A stretch of DNA of 17,115 nt from Acetobacteraceae bacterium (GTDB taxonomy: Bacteria; Pseudomonadota; Alphaproteobacteria; Acetobacterales; Acetobacteraceae): the NCBI GenBank assembly GCA_003164305.1, contig PLSZ01000679.1, positions 210 to 17,324 on the forward strand, given 5' to 3'. The notes beneath the pieces were generated by a model, which worked only from the letters and a program-made list of their open reading frames with translations, did not search any database and had not been told where the DNA came from. Position 1 is the stretch's first letter; every line of letters begins with the position of its first letter. This document shows, in pieces, positions 1 through 7,494 of the stretch. A program made the translations under genes and the position numbers.

Positions 1-19
1 ACCGAACAGGGAGACTTGA

Positions 20-1336
20 ATGGACGACATCATCGAAAAATCGGCCATGCGGAAGATTTACATCCGCCTGCTGCCGTTCGCGATCCTCAGTTACTTTCTC
101 GCCTACATCGACCGCATCAACGGCAGTTTCGCCGCCCTGACCATGCGCGGCGACCTGGACCTGTCGGCGACCGTCTATGGTTTCGCGGTCGGGACGTTCT
201 ACTGGGGTTACTTCATTTTCGAAGTCCCCAGCAACATCGTCATGGAGAAAGTCGGAGCCCGCGTCTGGATCGCGCGGATCATGATCACCTGGGGACTGCT
301 CGCCGGCGCCACCGCCGCCGTGGTCGGCCCGACCAGTTTCAGCATCGTCCGCTTTCTTCTGGGCTCGGCCGAGGCTGGGTTCTTTCCCGGCATCGTGCTG
401 TACTTCACTTATTGGTTCCCGACCTACCACCATGGGCGGATCGTGTCCGGCTTCCTGATGGGATTGCCAATCGCGGTCGCCGCGGGCGCGCCTGTTTCGA
501 CCGCGCTGCTGAGCCTGGATGGCTTATGGGGCCTTAAAGGTTGGCAGATCATGTATATTGCCGAAGGCGTGCCGACCGTGTTGATCGGTGTCGTCACTTT
601 GTTCGTGCTCACCGATCAGCCGGGCCAGGCGAAATTTCTGACGACGGAGGAAAAGGCGTGGCTGAGCGCGAAGCTCGCCGCCGAACGCAAGGCGAAGGAG
701 GCGGTGCGAAAGTTCAGCATGCTGCAAAGCATGTTCGACCTTAAGGTGCTGCTGCTGGCATTGAATTATTTCGGTATCGTCGTCGCCAGCCTGGGCGTGT
801 TGTTCTTCGTGCCGCAGATCATCAAGTCGATCGGTGTCACCAGCAACATGACAGTCGGCTGGTTGACCATGATCCCATATATTTCCGGCGGGATCGGCCT
901 GGTCGTCATGGGCTACCTATCCGACCGAATGCATGAGCGGCGCTGGAATCTACTGGTGGCCTGTGCGATCTCCACGATCGGACTGATCATCGCGGGCATG
1001 ACCATGGGCACATGGTGGGCGATGGTTGGATTGTCCGTCGCGACCTTCGGCTTCTATGGCTCGAAGGGTCCGTTCTGGGCCATGCCGCCGATGTTCCTGA
1101 CCGGCACCGCGGCCGCGGCCTCCATCGCGTGGATCAATTCCATCGGCAATCTGGGAGGGTTCTTCGGTCCCTGGTATGTCGGCGTGGTCAAGGATATCAC
1201 CGGTAGTTACGCGGGCGGATTGTACGGGCTCGCGGCACTTTGCGTGATTTCCGCCGTGGTCTGCGCGGTGTTCCTGGACATTCCCAATCCCGCCGCCGCG
1301 ACCCGCCTCCAGGCGGTGCCGTCCGAGGCCGCCTGA
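20..1336 (+). CDS. MFS transporter, anion:cation symporter (ACS) type
   Basis: A 438-residue, 12-helix major facilitator superfamily permease of the inner membrane, most like the ACS branch that imports organic anions (tartrate, glucarate, phthalate and similar) with protons. Visible hallmarks are the TM1 motif AYIDRIN at residues 28-34, the TM2/TM3 segment FEVPSNIVMEKVGAR near 67-81, and GSAEAGFFPG at 115-124 followed by YWFP at 131-134. A charged cytoplasmic loop near residues 200-235 separates the two six-helix halves. The ATG at 20 is preceded by AGGGAGA at 8-14, a good ribosome site. The next gene, 68 bp downstream on the same strand, encodes an exported flavoprotein, so transporter and enzyme may share a substrate. 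Family call is firm; substrate is unknown. Confidence 0.9.
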   Translation: MDDIIEKSAMRKIYIRLLPFAILSYFLAYIDRINGSFAALTMRGDLDLSATVYGFAVGTFYWGYFIFEVPSNIVMEKVGARVWIARIMITWGLLAGATAAVVGPTSFSIVRFLLGSAEAGFFPGIVLYFTYWFPTYHHGRIVSGFLMGLPIAVAAGAPVSTALLSLDGLWGLKGWQIMYIAEGVPTVLIGVVTLFVLTDQPGQAKFLTTEEKAWLSAKLAAERKAKEAVRKFSMLQSMFDLKVLLLALNYFGIVVASLGVLFFVPQIIKSIGVTSNMTVGWLTMIPYISGGIGLVVMGYLSDRMHERRWNLLVACAISTIGLIIAGMTMGTWWAMVGLSVATFGFYGSKGPFWAMPPMFLTGTAAAASIAWINSIGNLGGFFGPWYVGVVKDITGSYAGGLYGLAALCVISAVVCAVFLDIPNPAAATRLQAVPSEAA

Positions 1337-1355
1337 TCTCTTCCTCCTGGACGAA

Positions 1356-1386
1356 TGGCCCGCGGCGGCATAATCGTCGCGGGCCA
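1356..1386 (+). other. Intercistronic hairpin between MFS and flavoprotein genes
   Basis: Perfect 9-bp inverted arms TGGCCCGCG (1356-1364) and CGCGGGCCA (1378-1386). The stem can extend inward by four more pairs, two of them G-U, leaving a CATAA loop. No T-run follows, so it is not a classical intrinsic terminator. It ends 5 bases before the G-rich ribosome site of the next gene and could act in mRNA processing, stability or partial attenuation. Confidence 0.6.
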
Positions 1387-1404
1387 GAGCTCGGGGGATA
1401 CGTC

Positions 1405-3141
1405 ATGGCGGCCATCACCAAAGTGTCACGCCGCTTCCTGTTCAAGGGCGCCGCCGCCGGAGGCGTCGCGGCCGCCGGCGAGACGCACGCGGGGATCGCG
1501 GCACCATCCCAGGAGGCGGACGTCGTCGTGATCGGCGCTGGCGCGATGGGGTTGCCGGCCGCCATCGTCGCGCGCGAGGCCGGCGCGTCGGTAATCGTGG
1601 TCGAGGCGCAAAACCACATTGGCGGCCACGCGATCACCAGCGGCGGCAACGTGCCTCTGGGCGGCGGCACCAGCGCGCAGAAGAAGCACGGGATCGAGGA
1701 CTCGCCGGATTTATTGTTCCGCGACCTGACCGATTGGTCGGTGGTCGAACCGAACGGGTTCCCGGATTACCGTTACAACGATCGCGAAATCATCCGCGCG
1801 TTCGCGGACAACAACGTCGCCACCTATGATTTTCTCGTCGCGCATGGCGTCGTTTTCGTCGATAAAGCGCCCGACGGGGCGGGCGGCAACGCGGTTGGCA
1901 ACTCGGTGCCGCGGGAAAATCATTGCGCGGTCATGGACTGGCCCATGGTGCAGACCGGCAAGCCGGCCGATCCGGCGGTGCGGGCAACGATGTCCTCGGG
2001 CAACGGCATGATGTGGCCGTTGCAGGCCGCCGCGGCCAAGGCCGGCGTACGCGTTCTGCTGCGACATCGCATGGTCGCGCTGCACCGGAACAACGGCCGC
2101 GTCGATGGCGTCGCGGTGGAGAACGACGGCAAAACGCTGAACATTCGCGCGCGCAAGGCGGTGATCGTCGCCACCGGCGGCTCCAGCGGCAACGTCAATT
2201 TTCGCCGCATGTTCGACCCGCGCCTGACCGAGGAATATTGCGGCCTCGCCGGCATGCCGTGGTCCGATCAGGACGCCAGCGGAGAGATCGCCGCGATGGC
2301 CATCGGCGCCTCCTTGTGGGGCTTCTACAATCAGACCGGCGAGTTCGGCTACAAAGTCACCAAGCCCGGCTGGATCGGTTGCCAGTACGGCTATCAGAAC
2401 CTGCGCTGGATGCCCGGCAGCGAAGTGTTCGACCGAGCCCGAGCCACCGGATTGCACATTCGCGACTGGCAAAACGTCATCACGGTGAACATGCTGGGCT
2501 CGCGGTTTTATGACGAGACCGGGGCACCGTTCACCACCAACGACTACAACTCGATCAATCCCTATACCCAGGGCAGCTTTCGAAACATCAAAAGCGTGAC
2601 ATTCGATCCGCATAACTGGCTGAACGCGGCGATGGCCGGCATTGGCGACGATCATAATGGCGGCGGTCCGATCTGGGCTGTCTTCGACTCGGACGCGGTG
2701 ACGCGAGAAAAATGGGATCCCACGCCACCCAACGTGGACACCGGCGCCGGGTTCTTTTTCACCGCCAACAGCGTGGCCGATCTGGCCCAAAAAGTTAAAA
2801 TGAAATATCAGCGCGTCCCGATGCCGCCAGAAAATCTGGAGCGGGCGGTCGCGCGGTATAATTCATTCGTCGACTCCGGCGTCGATGAGGATTTCGGCAA
2901 GCCTCACCCGCGATACAAGATCGCCACGCCGCCGTTTTATGCGGCATGGGCCACGCCGGTGCTGCACGACACGCGTGCCGGCCTGCGCATCAACGCGAAC
3001 TGCCAGGTGATGGACATGAACGGCCAGGTCATCCCCGGACTTTATTGCGGCGGCGAAGCGGCCGGCGGATTTAGCGAGCACGGCCTGGCGCGCGCCGCCT
3101 GCCAGGGGTACATCGCCGGACGTCAAGCGACGCGGGGATAA
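1405..3141 (+). CDS. Tat-exported FAD-dependent oxidoreductase (fumarate reductase/ketosteroid dehydrogenase flavoprotein family)
   Basis: A 578-residue flavoprotein of the FAD_binding_2 family, which includes fumarate and urocanate reductases and 3-ketosteroid dehydrogenases. The N-terminus carries a twin-arginine signal, SRRFLFK at residues 8-14, followed by a short Ala/Gly-rich stretch, so a periplasmic location is likely. The FAD dinucleotide fold starts at residue 38 with VVVIGAGAMG (GxGxxG at 44-49). The C-terminal signature IPGLYCGGEAAGGFSEHG closes the FAD site. No CxxCH heme motif is present, so unlike flavocytochromes c the electron partner must be a separate protein. The ATG at 1405 is preferred over an in-frame start at 1240 because it follows CGGGGGA and places the Tat motif at the N-terminus; the longer form would bury it. 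It probably forms an operon with the upstream MFS gene. Substrate and direction of reaction cannot be read from the sequence. Confidence 0.85.
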   Translation: MAAITKVSRRFLFKGAAAGGVAAAGETHAGIAAPSQEADVVVIGAGAMGLPAAIVAREAGASVIVVEAQNHIGGHAITSGGNVPLGGGTSAQKKHGIEDSPDLLFRDLTDWSVVEPNGFPDYRYNDREIIRAFADNNVATYDFLVAHGVVFVDKAPDGAGGNAVGNSVPRENHCAVMDWPMVQTGKPADPAVRATMSSGNGMMWPLQAAAAKAGVRVLLRHRMVALHRNNGRVDGVAVENDGKTLNIRARKAVIVATGGSSGNVNFRRMFDPRLTEEYCGLAGMPWSDQDASGEIAAMAIGASLWGFYNQTGEFGYKVTKPGWIGCQYGYQNLRWMPGSEVFDRARATGLHIRDWQNVITVNMLGSRFYDETGAPFTTNDYNSINPYTQGSFRNIKSVTFDPHNWLNAAMAGIGDDHNGGGPIWAVFDSDAVTREKWDPTPPNVDTGAGFFFTANSVADLAQKVKMKYQRVPMPPENLERAVARYNSFVDSGVDEDFGKPHPRYKIATPPFYAAWATPVLHDTRAGLRINANCQVMDMNGQVIPGLYCGGEAAGGFSEHGLARAACQGYIAGRQATRG

Positions 3142-3143
3142 AA

Positions 3144-4307
3144 CTATCCCTCGATCAGGTGGCCGATGGCGGCCCAGGGCGGGATGCCGTCGCAGATGAT
3201 TTTGATAATGGCGAGGACAGGGACCGCCAGAATGGCGCCAGGCACGCCCCACATCCAATACCAAAAGATCAACGAGATGATGACCACCACGGGGTTCAGA
3301 GTGAACCGTCGCGCCACCAGGATGGGTGTAATGAACTGGCCCTCCATCATATGGATCACGAAAAACCCCGCCGCGGGCATGAACGAAGCCCACAGCGGTT
3401 CGATCCGCAACATCCCGGCCAACAGCAACACACCGAGACAAATGATCGGGCCAATGATCGGAATATAATTCAGAAAGAACGCCAGCACGCCCCACAATGT
3501 CGGGTTGTCCAGGCCGGTCGCCCATGCCACCAGGCCAGTACCGATGCCAACGAAAGCGTTCATGACGGTGATCGTCTTTAAATAAGCCGCGATGTTGTTT
3601 TCAATTTGCTGGGAGATCGTCACGGCGACCCGCTTGTCACGGAATCGAGGCAGTACTTCCACCAGCCGGCGCAGGAACAAATCGCCGGACATCAGCAAGA
3701 AGAACAGAATGATGACCGTCATGAACAGCCCACTGGCGAAGCTCGCGGTGCCGGCGAACAGCAGTTCCGACAGGCCGGACGCCATGGAGGTCGGCGGCGC
3801 GGACGAGGCTGGCTGCACGGCCTCGGTTGTCGTCAGGTGGATGTAGCTCTCGGCGTTCCGCAGGAAGTGTTGCGCGCTCTCGACAGGTCCGGCGATGACA
3901 CTCAAACGCTCACGCAGCCGCGGCAGACCCTCGGGCAGTTTGTTGGCCCAATCGTGCGCCGGACCCGACAACGCGGTTCCCATCGAGACCAGCGAAATGA
4001 ACAGCACGGTGATCATGGCCATGGCGGCGATGACGCGTGGCACATGCATCTTCTCCAGCCGGCGCATCCCGGACTGCAACAGCAACTTCAGCAACACCGC
4101 CAACACGATCGGCAGCACGATCGCGCGGGTCAGATACAGCGCCGCTACCAACAGCAAGGTAAACTGAGCCGCCTGCAAAAACACCATCGGATTGGACGGC
4201 AGTTGAATGGGCGTCGGGGCCTCCGGGACCATCGAATCCACTTCGATTTCGGCCTCAGCGGAGTCGGCCGCGTCCAGGATCGGTTCGGGAATGGACGAAG
4301 AGGACAT
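3144..4307 (-). CDS. AI-2E family transporter (PerM/TqsA type)
   Basis: An integral membrane protein of about 387 residues in the AI-2E (formerly UPF0118) family, whose members include the autoinducer-2 exporter TqsA and some Na+/H+ antiporters. A soluble acidic N-terminus of roughly 40 residues precedes paired helices. A large extracytoplasmic segment rich in Leu/Arg/Glu follows, then further helices and the family motif FFLNYIPIIGPII. The start is uncertain. A GTG at 4322 overlaps the preceding gene by 11 bp, while the ATG at 4307 lies 4 bp past that gene's TGA. Neither has a clear SD site, so translation is probably coupled; the ATG is chosen. It is the last gene of the run amidohydrolase, Nramp-related, AI-2E. 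It converges on the flavoprotein gene with only 2 bp between the stop codons. The transported molecule is unknown. Confidence 0.88.
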   Translation of the reverse strand: MSSSSIPEPILDAADSAEAEIEVDSMVPEAPTPIQLPSNPMVFLQAAQFTLLLVAALYLTRAIVLPIVLAVLLKLLLQSGMRRLEKMHVPRVIAAMAMITVLFISLVSMGTALSGPAHDWANKLPEGLPRLRERLSVIAGPVESAQHFLRNAESYIHLTTTEAVQPASSAPPTSMASGLSELLFAGTASFASGLFMTVIILFFLLMSGDLFLRRLVEVLPRFRDKRVAVTISQQIENNIAAYLKTITVMNAFVGIGTGLVAWATGLDNPTLWGVLAFFLNYIPIIGPIICLGVLLLAGMLRIEPLWASFMPAAGFFVIHMMEGQFITPILVARRFTLNPVVVIISLIFWYWMWGVPGAILAVPVLAIIKIICDGIPPWAAIGHLIEG

Positions 4308-4311
4308 CGGA

Positions 4312-5625
4312 TCAAACGACACTGGTCACGAATAAGCCCACGGCCGCGAGCGCCATCACGCCGGTCGCGAGCCATCCCATCGATTTCAAAGGCAGGCTCA
4401 GGTGGAATTGGCCCATCACCGACCGGCGGCTGGCCAGGACCATCAGCAGAACCATGATGGGAACGGCGACAACGCCATTGATGACCGCGCACCAGAACAA
4501 CGCCCGCACCGGATCGAGAGCGGAAAAGTTCAGCACGGCGCCGACCGCGGTCGCCACGGCGATGGTGCCATAAAACGCCTTGGCGGCGCGCGCTTCCCGA
4601 GCCAGTCCGGTTCGCCAATGAAACGCCTCCCCCAACGCGTATCCGGCGGAGCCCGCCAGTACCGGCAGCGCCAACAGTCCGGTGCCGATAATGCCCAGGG
4701 CGAACAGCGTGAAGGTGAAAGGTCCGGCCAATGGACGCAAGACTTCCGCCGCCTGGGATGAGGTTTGAATATCGGTATGACCCGACGCGTGCAATGTGGC
4801 GGCCGCGGTAATGATGATGAACAGAGCGACGATATTGGAGAATGCCATGCCGACATAAGTATCGACGCGGATGCGGTCCAGTTCTCCGTTCGCCTGATGC
4901 GGCGCGTGCAGCAACGGTTCCGCGCCCGTTTCTTCATCGGTCCGCTCGACTTCCTGGCTTGCCTGCCAAAAGAACAGGTATGGACTGATGGTGGTGCCGA
5001 ACAGCGCGACGATGGCGGTGATGTGGTCGCTGTCGAACGACATCCGCGGCAGGATCAGTTGAATGCCGACGTCGCGCCAGGGAATGTGGACGGTGAAGGC
5101 GGTGGCCACGTAAGCGAACAGCGATAAGGTCAGCCATTTCAGGATCGTCACATATCGGGAATAGTGGACGAATACCTGCAGCGCGACGGAGCCGACGGCG
5201 AACAATACCACGTACAATATGGCGGGGCCGTGGATCAGCAGTTTCAGCGCCGCGGCCATGGCGCCCAGATCGGCGCCGATGTTCAGGATGTTCGCGACGA
5301 CCAGCGAAGCCACCAGCCCGTGCAGCACCCAACCCGGCGTATGCCGACGCAAATTTCCCGCCAGCCCGCGTCCCGTGACCCGGCCAATCTGGGCGCTGAT
5401 CTGTTGAATCGCGCACATCAGCGGGTAGGTCAGCAGCATCGTCCAACCGAGTTGGTATCCAAATTGCGCACCGACCTGGGAGTAAGTCGCGATGCCGCTG
5501 GGATCGTCGTCGGCCGCCCCTGTCGTCAGTCCCGGCCCGAGTGCTTCAAGAAACCGCGATGCCTGCGACGAATTGCCTGGAGTGCCGTTGGGCAGCACCG
5601 GCGGGACGGTGGTCGACGTGCTCAT
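4312..5625 (-). CDS. Nramp-family divalent metal transporter with non-canonical metal-site motifs
   Basis: A 437-residue multi-helix inner-membrane protein with the Nramp/LeuT-fold layout. The TM1 metal-binding loop reads DDDPSGIATYSQ (DPSG at 41-44) where classical Mn/Fe transporters have DPGN. The TM6 segment reads TTISPYLFFW (ISP at 213-215) where they have the MPH motif. Loss of the metal-coordinating Asn and Met is typical of Nramp-related proteins, some of which move other cations such as Mg2+, so Mn/Fe transport should not be assumed. A polar loop near residues 225-250 is rich in Glu. The ATG at 5625 is chosen over a GTG at 5661 because GGGGAG sits 9 bases upstream of it. The stop overlaps or nearly abuts the next gene's start, showing translational coupling with the AI-2E protein. 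Confidence 0.87.
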   Translation of the reverse strand: MSTSTTVPPVLPNGTPGNSSQASRFLEALGPGLTTGAADDDPSGIATYSQVGAQFGYQLGWTMLLTYPLMCAIQQISAQIGRVTGRGLAGNLRRHTPGWVLHGLVASLVVANILNIGADLGAMAAALKLLIHGPAILYVVLFAVGSVALQVFVHYSRYVTILKWLTLSLFAYVATAFTVHIPWRDVGIQLILPRMSFDSDHITAIVALFGTTISPYLFFWQASQEVERTDEETGAEPLLHAPHQANGELDRIRVDTYVGMAFSNIVALFIIITAAATLHASGHTDIQTSSQAAEVLRPLAGPFTFTLFALGIIGTGLLALPVLAGSAGYALGEAFHWRTGLAREARAAKAFYGTIAVATAVGAVLNFSALDPVRALFWCAVINGVVAVPIMVLLMVLASRRSVMGQFHLSLPLKSMGWLATGVMALAAVGLFVTSVV

Positions 5626-5634
5626 CCAGACTAA

Positions 5635-5640
5635 CTCCCC
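5635..5640 (-). promoter_or_regulatory. Ribosome binding site of the Nramp-related gene
   Basis: Read on the minus strand, GGGGAG lies 9 bases before the ATG at 5625. It decides that start against the upstream in-frame GTG at 5661. The 111-bp gap to the amidohydrolase gene holds no convincing terminator. Confidence 0.6.
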
Positions 5641-5736
5641 GCGCCTGTCCGTGCCTCGCACTTCCTGGACGCCAGAACAGCAACGCGGGGTGCACGTATA
5701 TGTTCCATCGTGCGCAGGGGGACGGGAACGGTCGGA

Positions 5737-7158
5737 TCAGCCGCCGAACGACCTCGGATCCGTGATCGCCCGCGTCGTCCGATCGGCATTGCGGACCTGG
5801 GCTGGCGGCATCCGCGTTTCGACCTGGCGGCCCCAACCGGGCGACGCGACGATCTCCCCCTCCCGCATCACCACCTTGCCGCGCACCAGGGTCATCACCG
5901 GCAGCCCCTGAATCGCGCGATCGGCGAACGGCGTGATTTTAGAACGGGAGTGCAACCGTTCCGCCGCGATCAATCCATGGCGCGTCAGATCGACCACGGC
6001 GATGTCGGCGTCCGAGCCAACCTGCAACACGCCCTTGCGCGGATACAGCCCGAAGGCGCGCGCCGGATTGGCCGACGATGCGCGCACGTATTGCCCCAAA
6101 GTCATGCGGCCTTCATTGACCGCCGTCAGCATCAGCGGCATCGCGGTCTCCACGCCCGGAAACCCGCAGCCGCAGTCCCAGATGTTGGCGCGGCGCTTTT
6201 CCTCCGGCGTGTGCGGCGCGTGGTCGGTCGCCAGCATGTCGATCGTGCCGTCCAGCAACGCGTCGAACAGCGGCGCGCCATGCCCAGGCTCCCGGATCGG
6301 CGGATTGACTCGAAGAATGGAGCCGTTCGGCCCGCGCATGTCATCGGTGCTGAGGAACAGATATTGCGGACAGGTCTCCACCGTGATGTCGATGCCGCGG
6401 GCCTTCGCGGCGCGGATGTACGGCAGGCTGAGCCGCGTACTTTCATGCGCGATGTGAATGCGCGCACCGGTCCACTCGGCGAATACCGCCATGCGGTTCA
6501 ACGCCTCCAGCGCGCAGACGTCGGGCCGCGCGGCGAGATGCGCCAGCACGTCGGTGCGGCCGGCCGCCTGCATGGCCCGTTCGCGGCGGAACAGAATGGG
6601 AGAGTTCTCGGCGTGCACCGTGACGCGCAGCCCAAGCCGCGCCACGATTTCCAGCCCTTCCAGAATGGCGCCGTCCGAGGGACACGGCAGATTGCCCGTG
6701 GTGTTGCCGACGAACAGCTTGAATCCGATGACCCCATCCGCCGCGAGATCTTCCAGGACGTCGAGATTGCCCTCGTCGAGCAAACCGTAAATGCCGTAGT
6801 CCACCACGGCCTTTTCCTTGGCGCGGGCCTGCTTCAGGGCCAACGCCCCACGCGTGCCGGTGGGCGGATCGGTGTTCGGCATGTCGAACACGGTGGTCAC
6901 GCCGCCACAGGCCGCGGCGGCGGTGCCGGTGCCCCAGTCTTCTTTGTACTCAAGGCCAGGCTCACGAAAATGCACGTGCGGGTCGATCACGCCGGGCAAC
7001 AAGTACAGGCCGGCGGCGTCGATCGTTTCGCGCGCGGGCGGCATCAGGTCCGCGGCCGCGATGGCGGCGATCCGGCCATCGACGATCGCCACGCTGGCCG
7101 CGATCTCGGCGTTTTCGTTGACGATGATACCGCCGTGGATGACCAGATCGGCTGACAT
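5737..7158 (-). CDS. Dihydroorotase/allantoinase-type cyclic amidohydrolase
   Basis: A 473-residue metal-dependent amidohydrolase of the cyclic-amide branch (dihydroorotase, allantoinase, hydantoinase), which opens cyclic ureides and amides in the cytoplasm. Metal ligands are visible in order: HVH in DPHVHFREPG (H61, H63), K147 in GFKLFVGN as the likely carboxylated bridging lysine, H182 in VHAEN, a His in HIAHEST (235-238), and the catalytic Asp of ATDHAPHTPEEK (D312). Length fits the family (about 430-480). The ATG at 7158 has a perfect GGAGG 7 bases upstream; a longer frame to 7377 would translate the repeat region and is rejected. No other pyrimidine or ureide gene is nearby, so a role in pyrimidine synthesis (pyrC) versus ureide or hydantoin breakdown is unresolved. 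It is probably first in an operon with the two membrane proteins downstream. Confidence 0.87.
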   Translation of the reverse strand: MSADLVIHGGIIVNENAEIAASVAIVDGRIAAIAAADLMPPARETIDAAGLYLLPGVIDPHVHFREPGLEYKEDWGTGTAAAACGGVTTVFDMPNTDPPTGTRGALALKQARAKEKAVVDYGIYGLLDEGNLDVLEDLAADGVIGFKLFVGNTTGNLPCPSDGAILEGLEIVARLGLRVTVHAENSPILFRRERAMQAAGRTDVLAHLAARPDVCALEALNRMAVFAEWTGARIHIAHESTRLSLPYIRAAKARGIDITVETCPQYLFLSTDDMRGPNGSILRVNPPIREPGHGAPLFDALLDGTIDMLATDHAPHTPEEKRRANIWDCGCGFPGVETAMPLMLTAVNEGRMTLGQYVRASSANPARAFGLYPRKGVLQVGSDADIAVVDLTRHGLIAAERLHSRSKITPFADRAIQGLPVMTLVRGKVVMREGEIVASPGWGRQVETRMPPAQVRNADRTTRAITDPRSFGG

Positions 7159-7165
7159 GAAATAA

Positions 7166-7170
7166 CCTCC
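7166..7170 (-). promoter_or_regulatory. Ribosome binding site of the amidohydrolase gene
   Basis: GGAGG on the minus strand, 7 bases before the ATG at 7158; it fixes the start. A stable hairpin (7177-7199) lies 6 bases upstream in the expected mRNA leader. Confidence 0.75.
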
Positions 7171-7173
7171 GCC

Positions 7174-7276
7174 GTCATGCTCGGGCTCGACCCGAGCATC
7201 TGTGAATACGCCCCGAAGCCGACAATCGGCCATGGTGCGTGATGCGAGCGATCCTCGGCGCAAGGCCGAGGATGAC
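7174..7276. repeat. Palindromic intergenic repeat doublet with MITE-like inverted ends
   Basis: Two hairpins of identical geometry flank a 51-bp centre. The left has arms ATGCTCGGG (7177-7185) and CCCGAGCAT (7191-7199) with a 5-base loop. The right has arms ATCCTCGGC (7251-7259) and GCCGAGGAT (7265-7273) with a 5-base loop. The outer ends are themselves inverted: GTCATGCTCGG at 7174-7184 matches the reverse complement of 7266-7276 at 10 of 11 positions. Similar GTCAT/GCTCGGG hairpin sequences are, from memory, dispersed in many alphaproteobacterial genomes. It has no coding capacity and sits in the shared upstream region of two divergent genes. Confidence 0.7.
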
Positions 7277-7334
7277 GATAAGGCGAGGCGAGGATGACGA
7301 TAAGGCGACGCAAGGATGACGATAAGGCGAAGAT
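7269..7334. repeat. Three tandem 22-bp repeats
   Basis: The 18-base core AGGATGACGATAAGGCGA occurs without mismatch at 7269-7286, 7291-7308 and 7313-7330, an exact 22-bp period with 4 variable bases between cores (GGCG, CGCA, AGAT). The first copy overlaps the right end of the palindromic doublet, so the array looks like an expansion of that element's edge. Spacing is far too short for CRISPR. Confidence 0.85.
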
Positions 7335-7448
7335 CGTGCCCTGTCCGACGCCTGTCGTGACGCGCATTGCGCTTCACCCTGCCGCCAGCAAAGGCACGCC
7401 CGCGCGATCCGTCAATCGGTGGGGACGCGCCGTGACGTCGAGGATTCC

Positions 7449-7477
7449 TTGTCTTTCCGCCTCGCGCCAGTTAAGTC
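7449..7477 (+). promoter_or_regulatory. Possible sigma-70 promoter for fkbH-like gene
   Basis: TTGTCT (7449-7454) and TAAGTC (7472-7477) are separated by 17 bases upstream of the FkbH-like gene. The match is weak and would give a very short leader. The rest of 7331-7494 holds nothing else recognisable. Confidence 0.2.
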
Positions 7478-7494
7478 TCGGCCGTCAATCCAGG

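Noticed and set aside
1240..1404. N-terminal extension of the flavoprotein overlapping the MFS gene
   Set aside because: The stretch is Arg/Gly/Pro-rich and would put the twin-arginine signal in the middle of the chain; the ATG at 1405 follows a G-rich ribosome site.
1711..2790. Minus-strand open frame of 359 codons opposite the flavoprotein gene
   Set aside because: No recognisable domain and no SD; the flavoprotein frame shows FAD-binding motifs at both ends.
5710..7155. Plus-strand open frame of 481 codons opposite the amidohydrolase gene
   Set aside because: It is very rich in Arg, His and Gln with no domain sense, and lies entirely over a gene with clear catalytic motifs; a GC-rich antisense shadow.
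7269..7334. Possible CRISPR array
   Set aside because: The 18-base cores are separated by only 4 bases and no cas gene is present; these are simple tandem repeats.
7159..7377. N-terminal extension of the amidohydrolase
   Set aside because: It would translate the palindromic repeat element; the ATG at 7158 has a perfect GGAGG and begins the beta-strand typical of the family.
7294..7494. N-terminal extension of the FkbH-like protein
   Set aside because: It would translate the 22-bp tandem repeats into a basic, unconserved-looking leader; the run of ATG codons at 7495 marks a better start.
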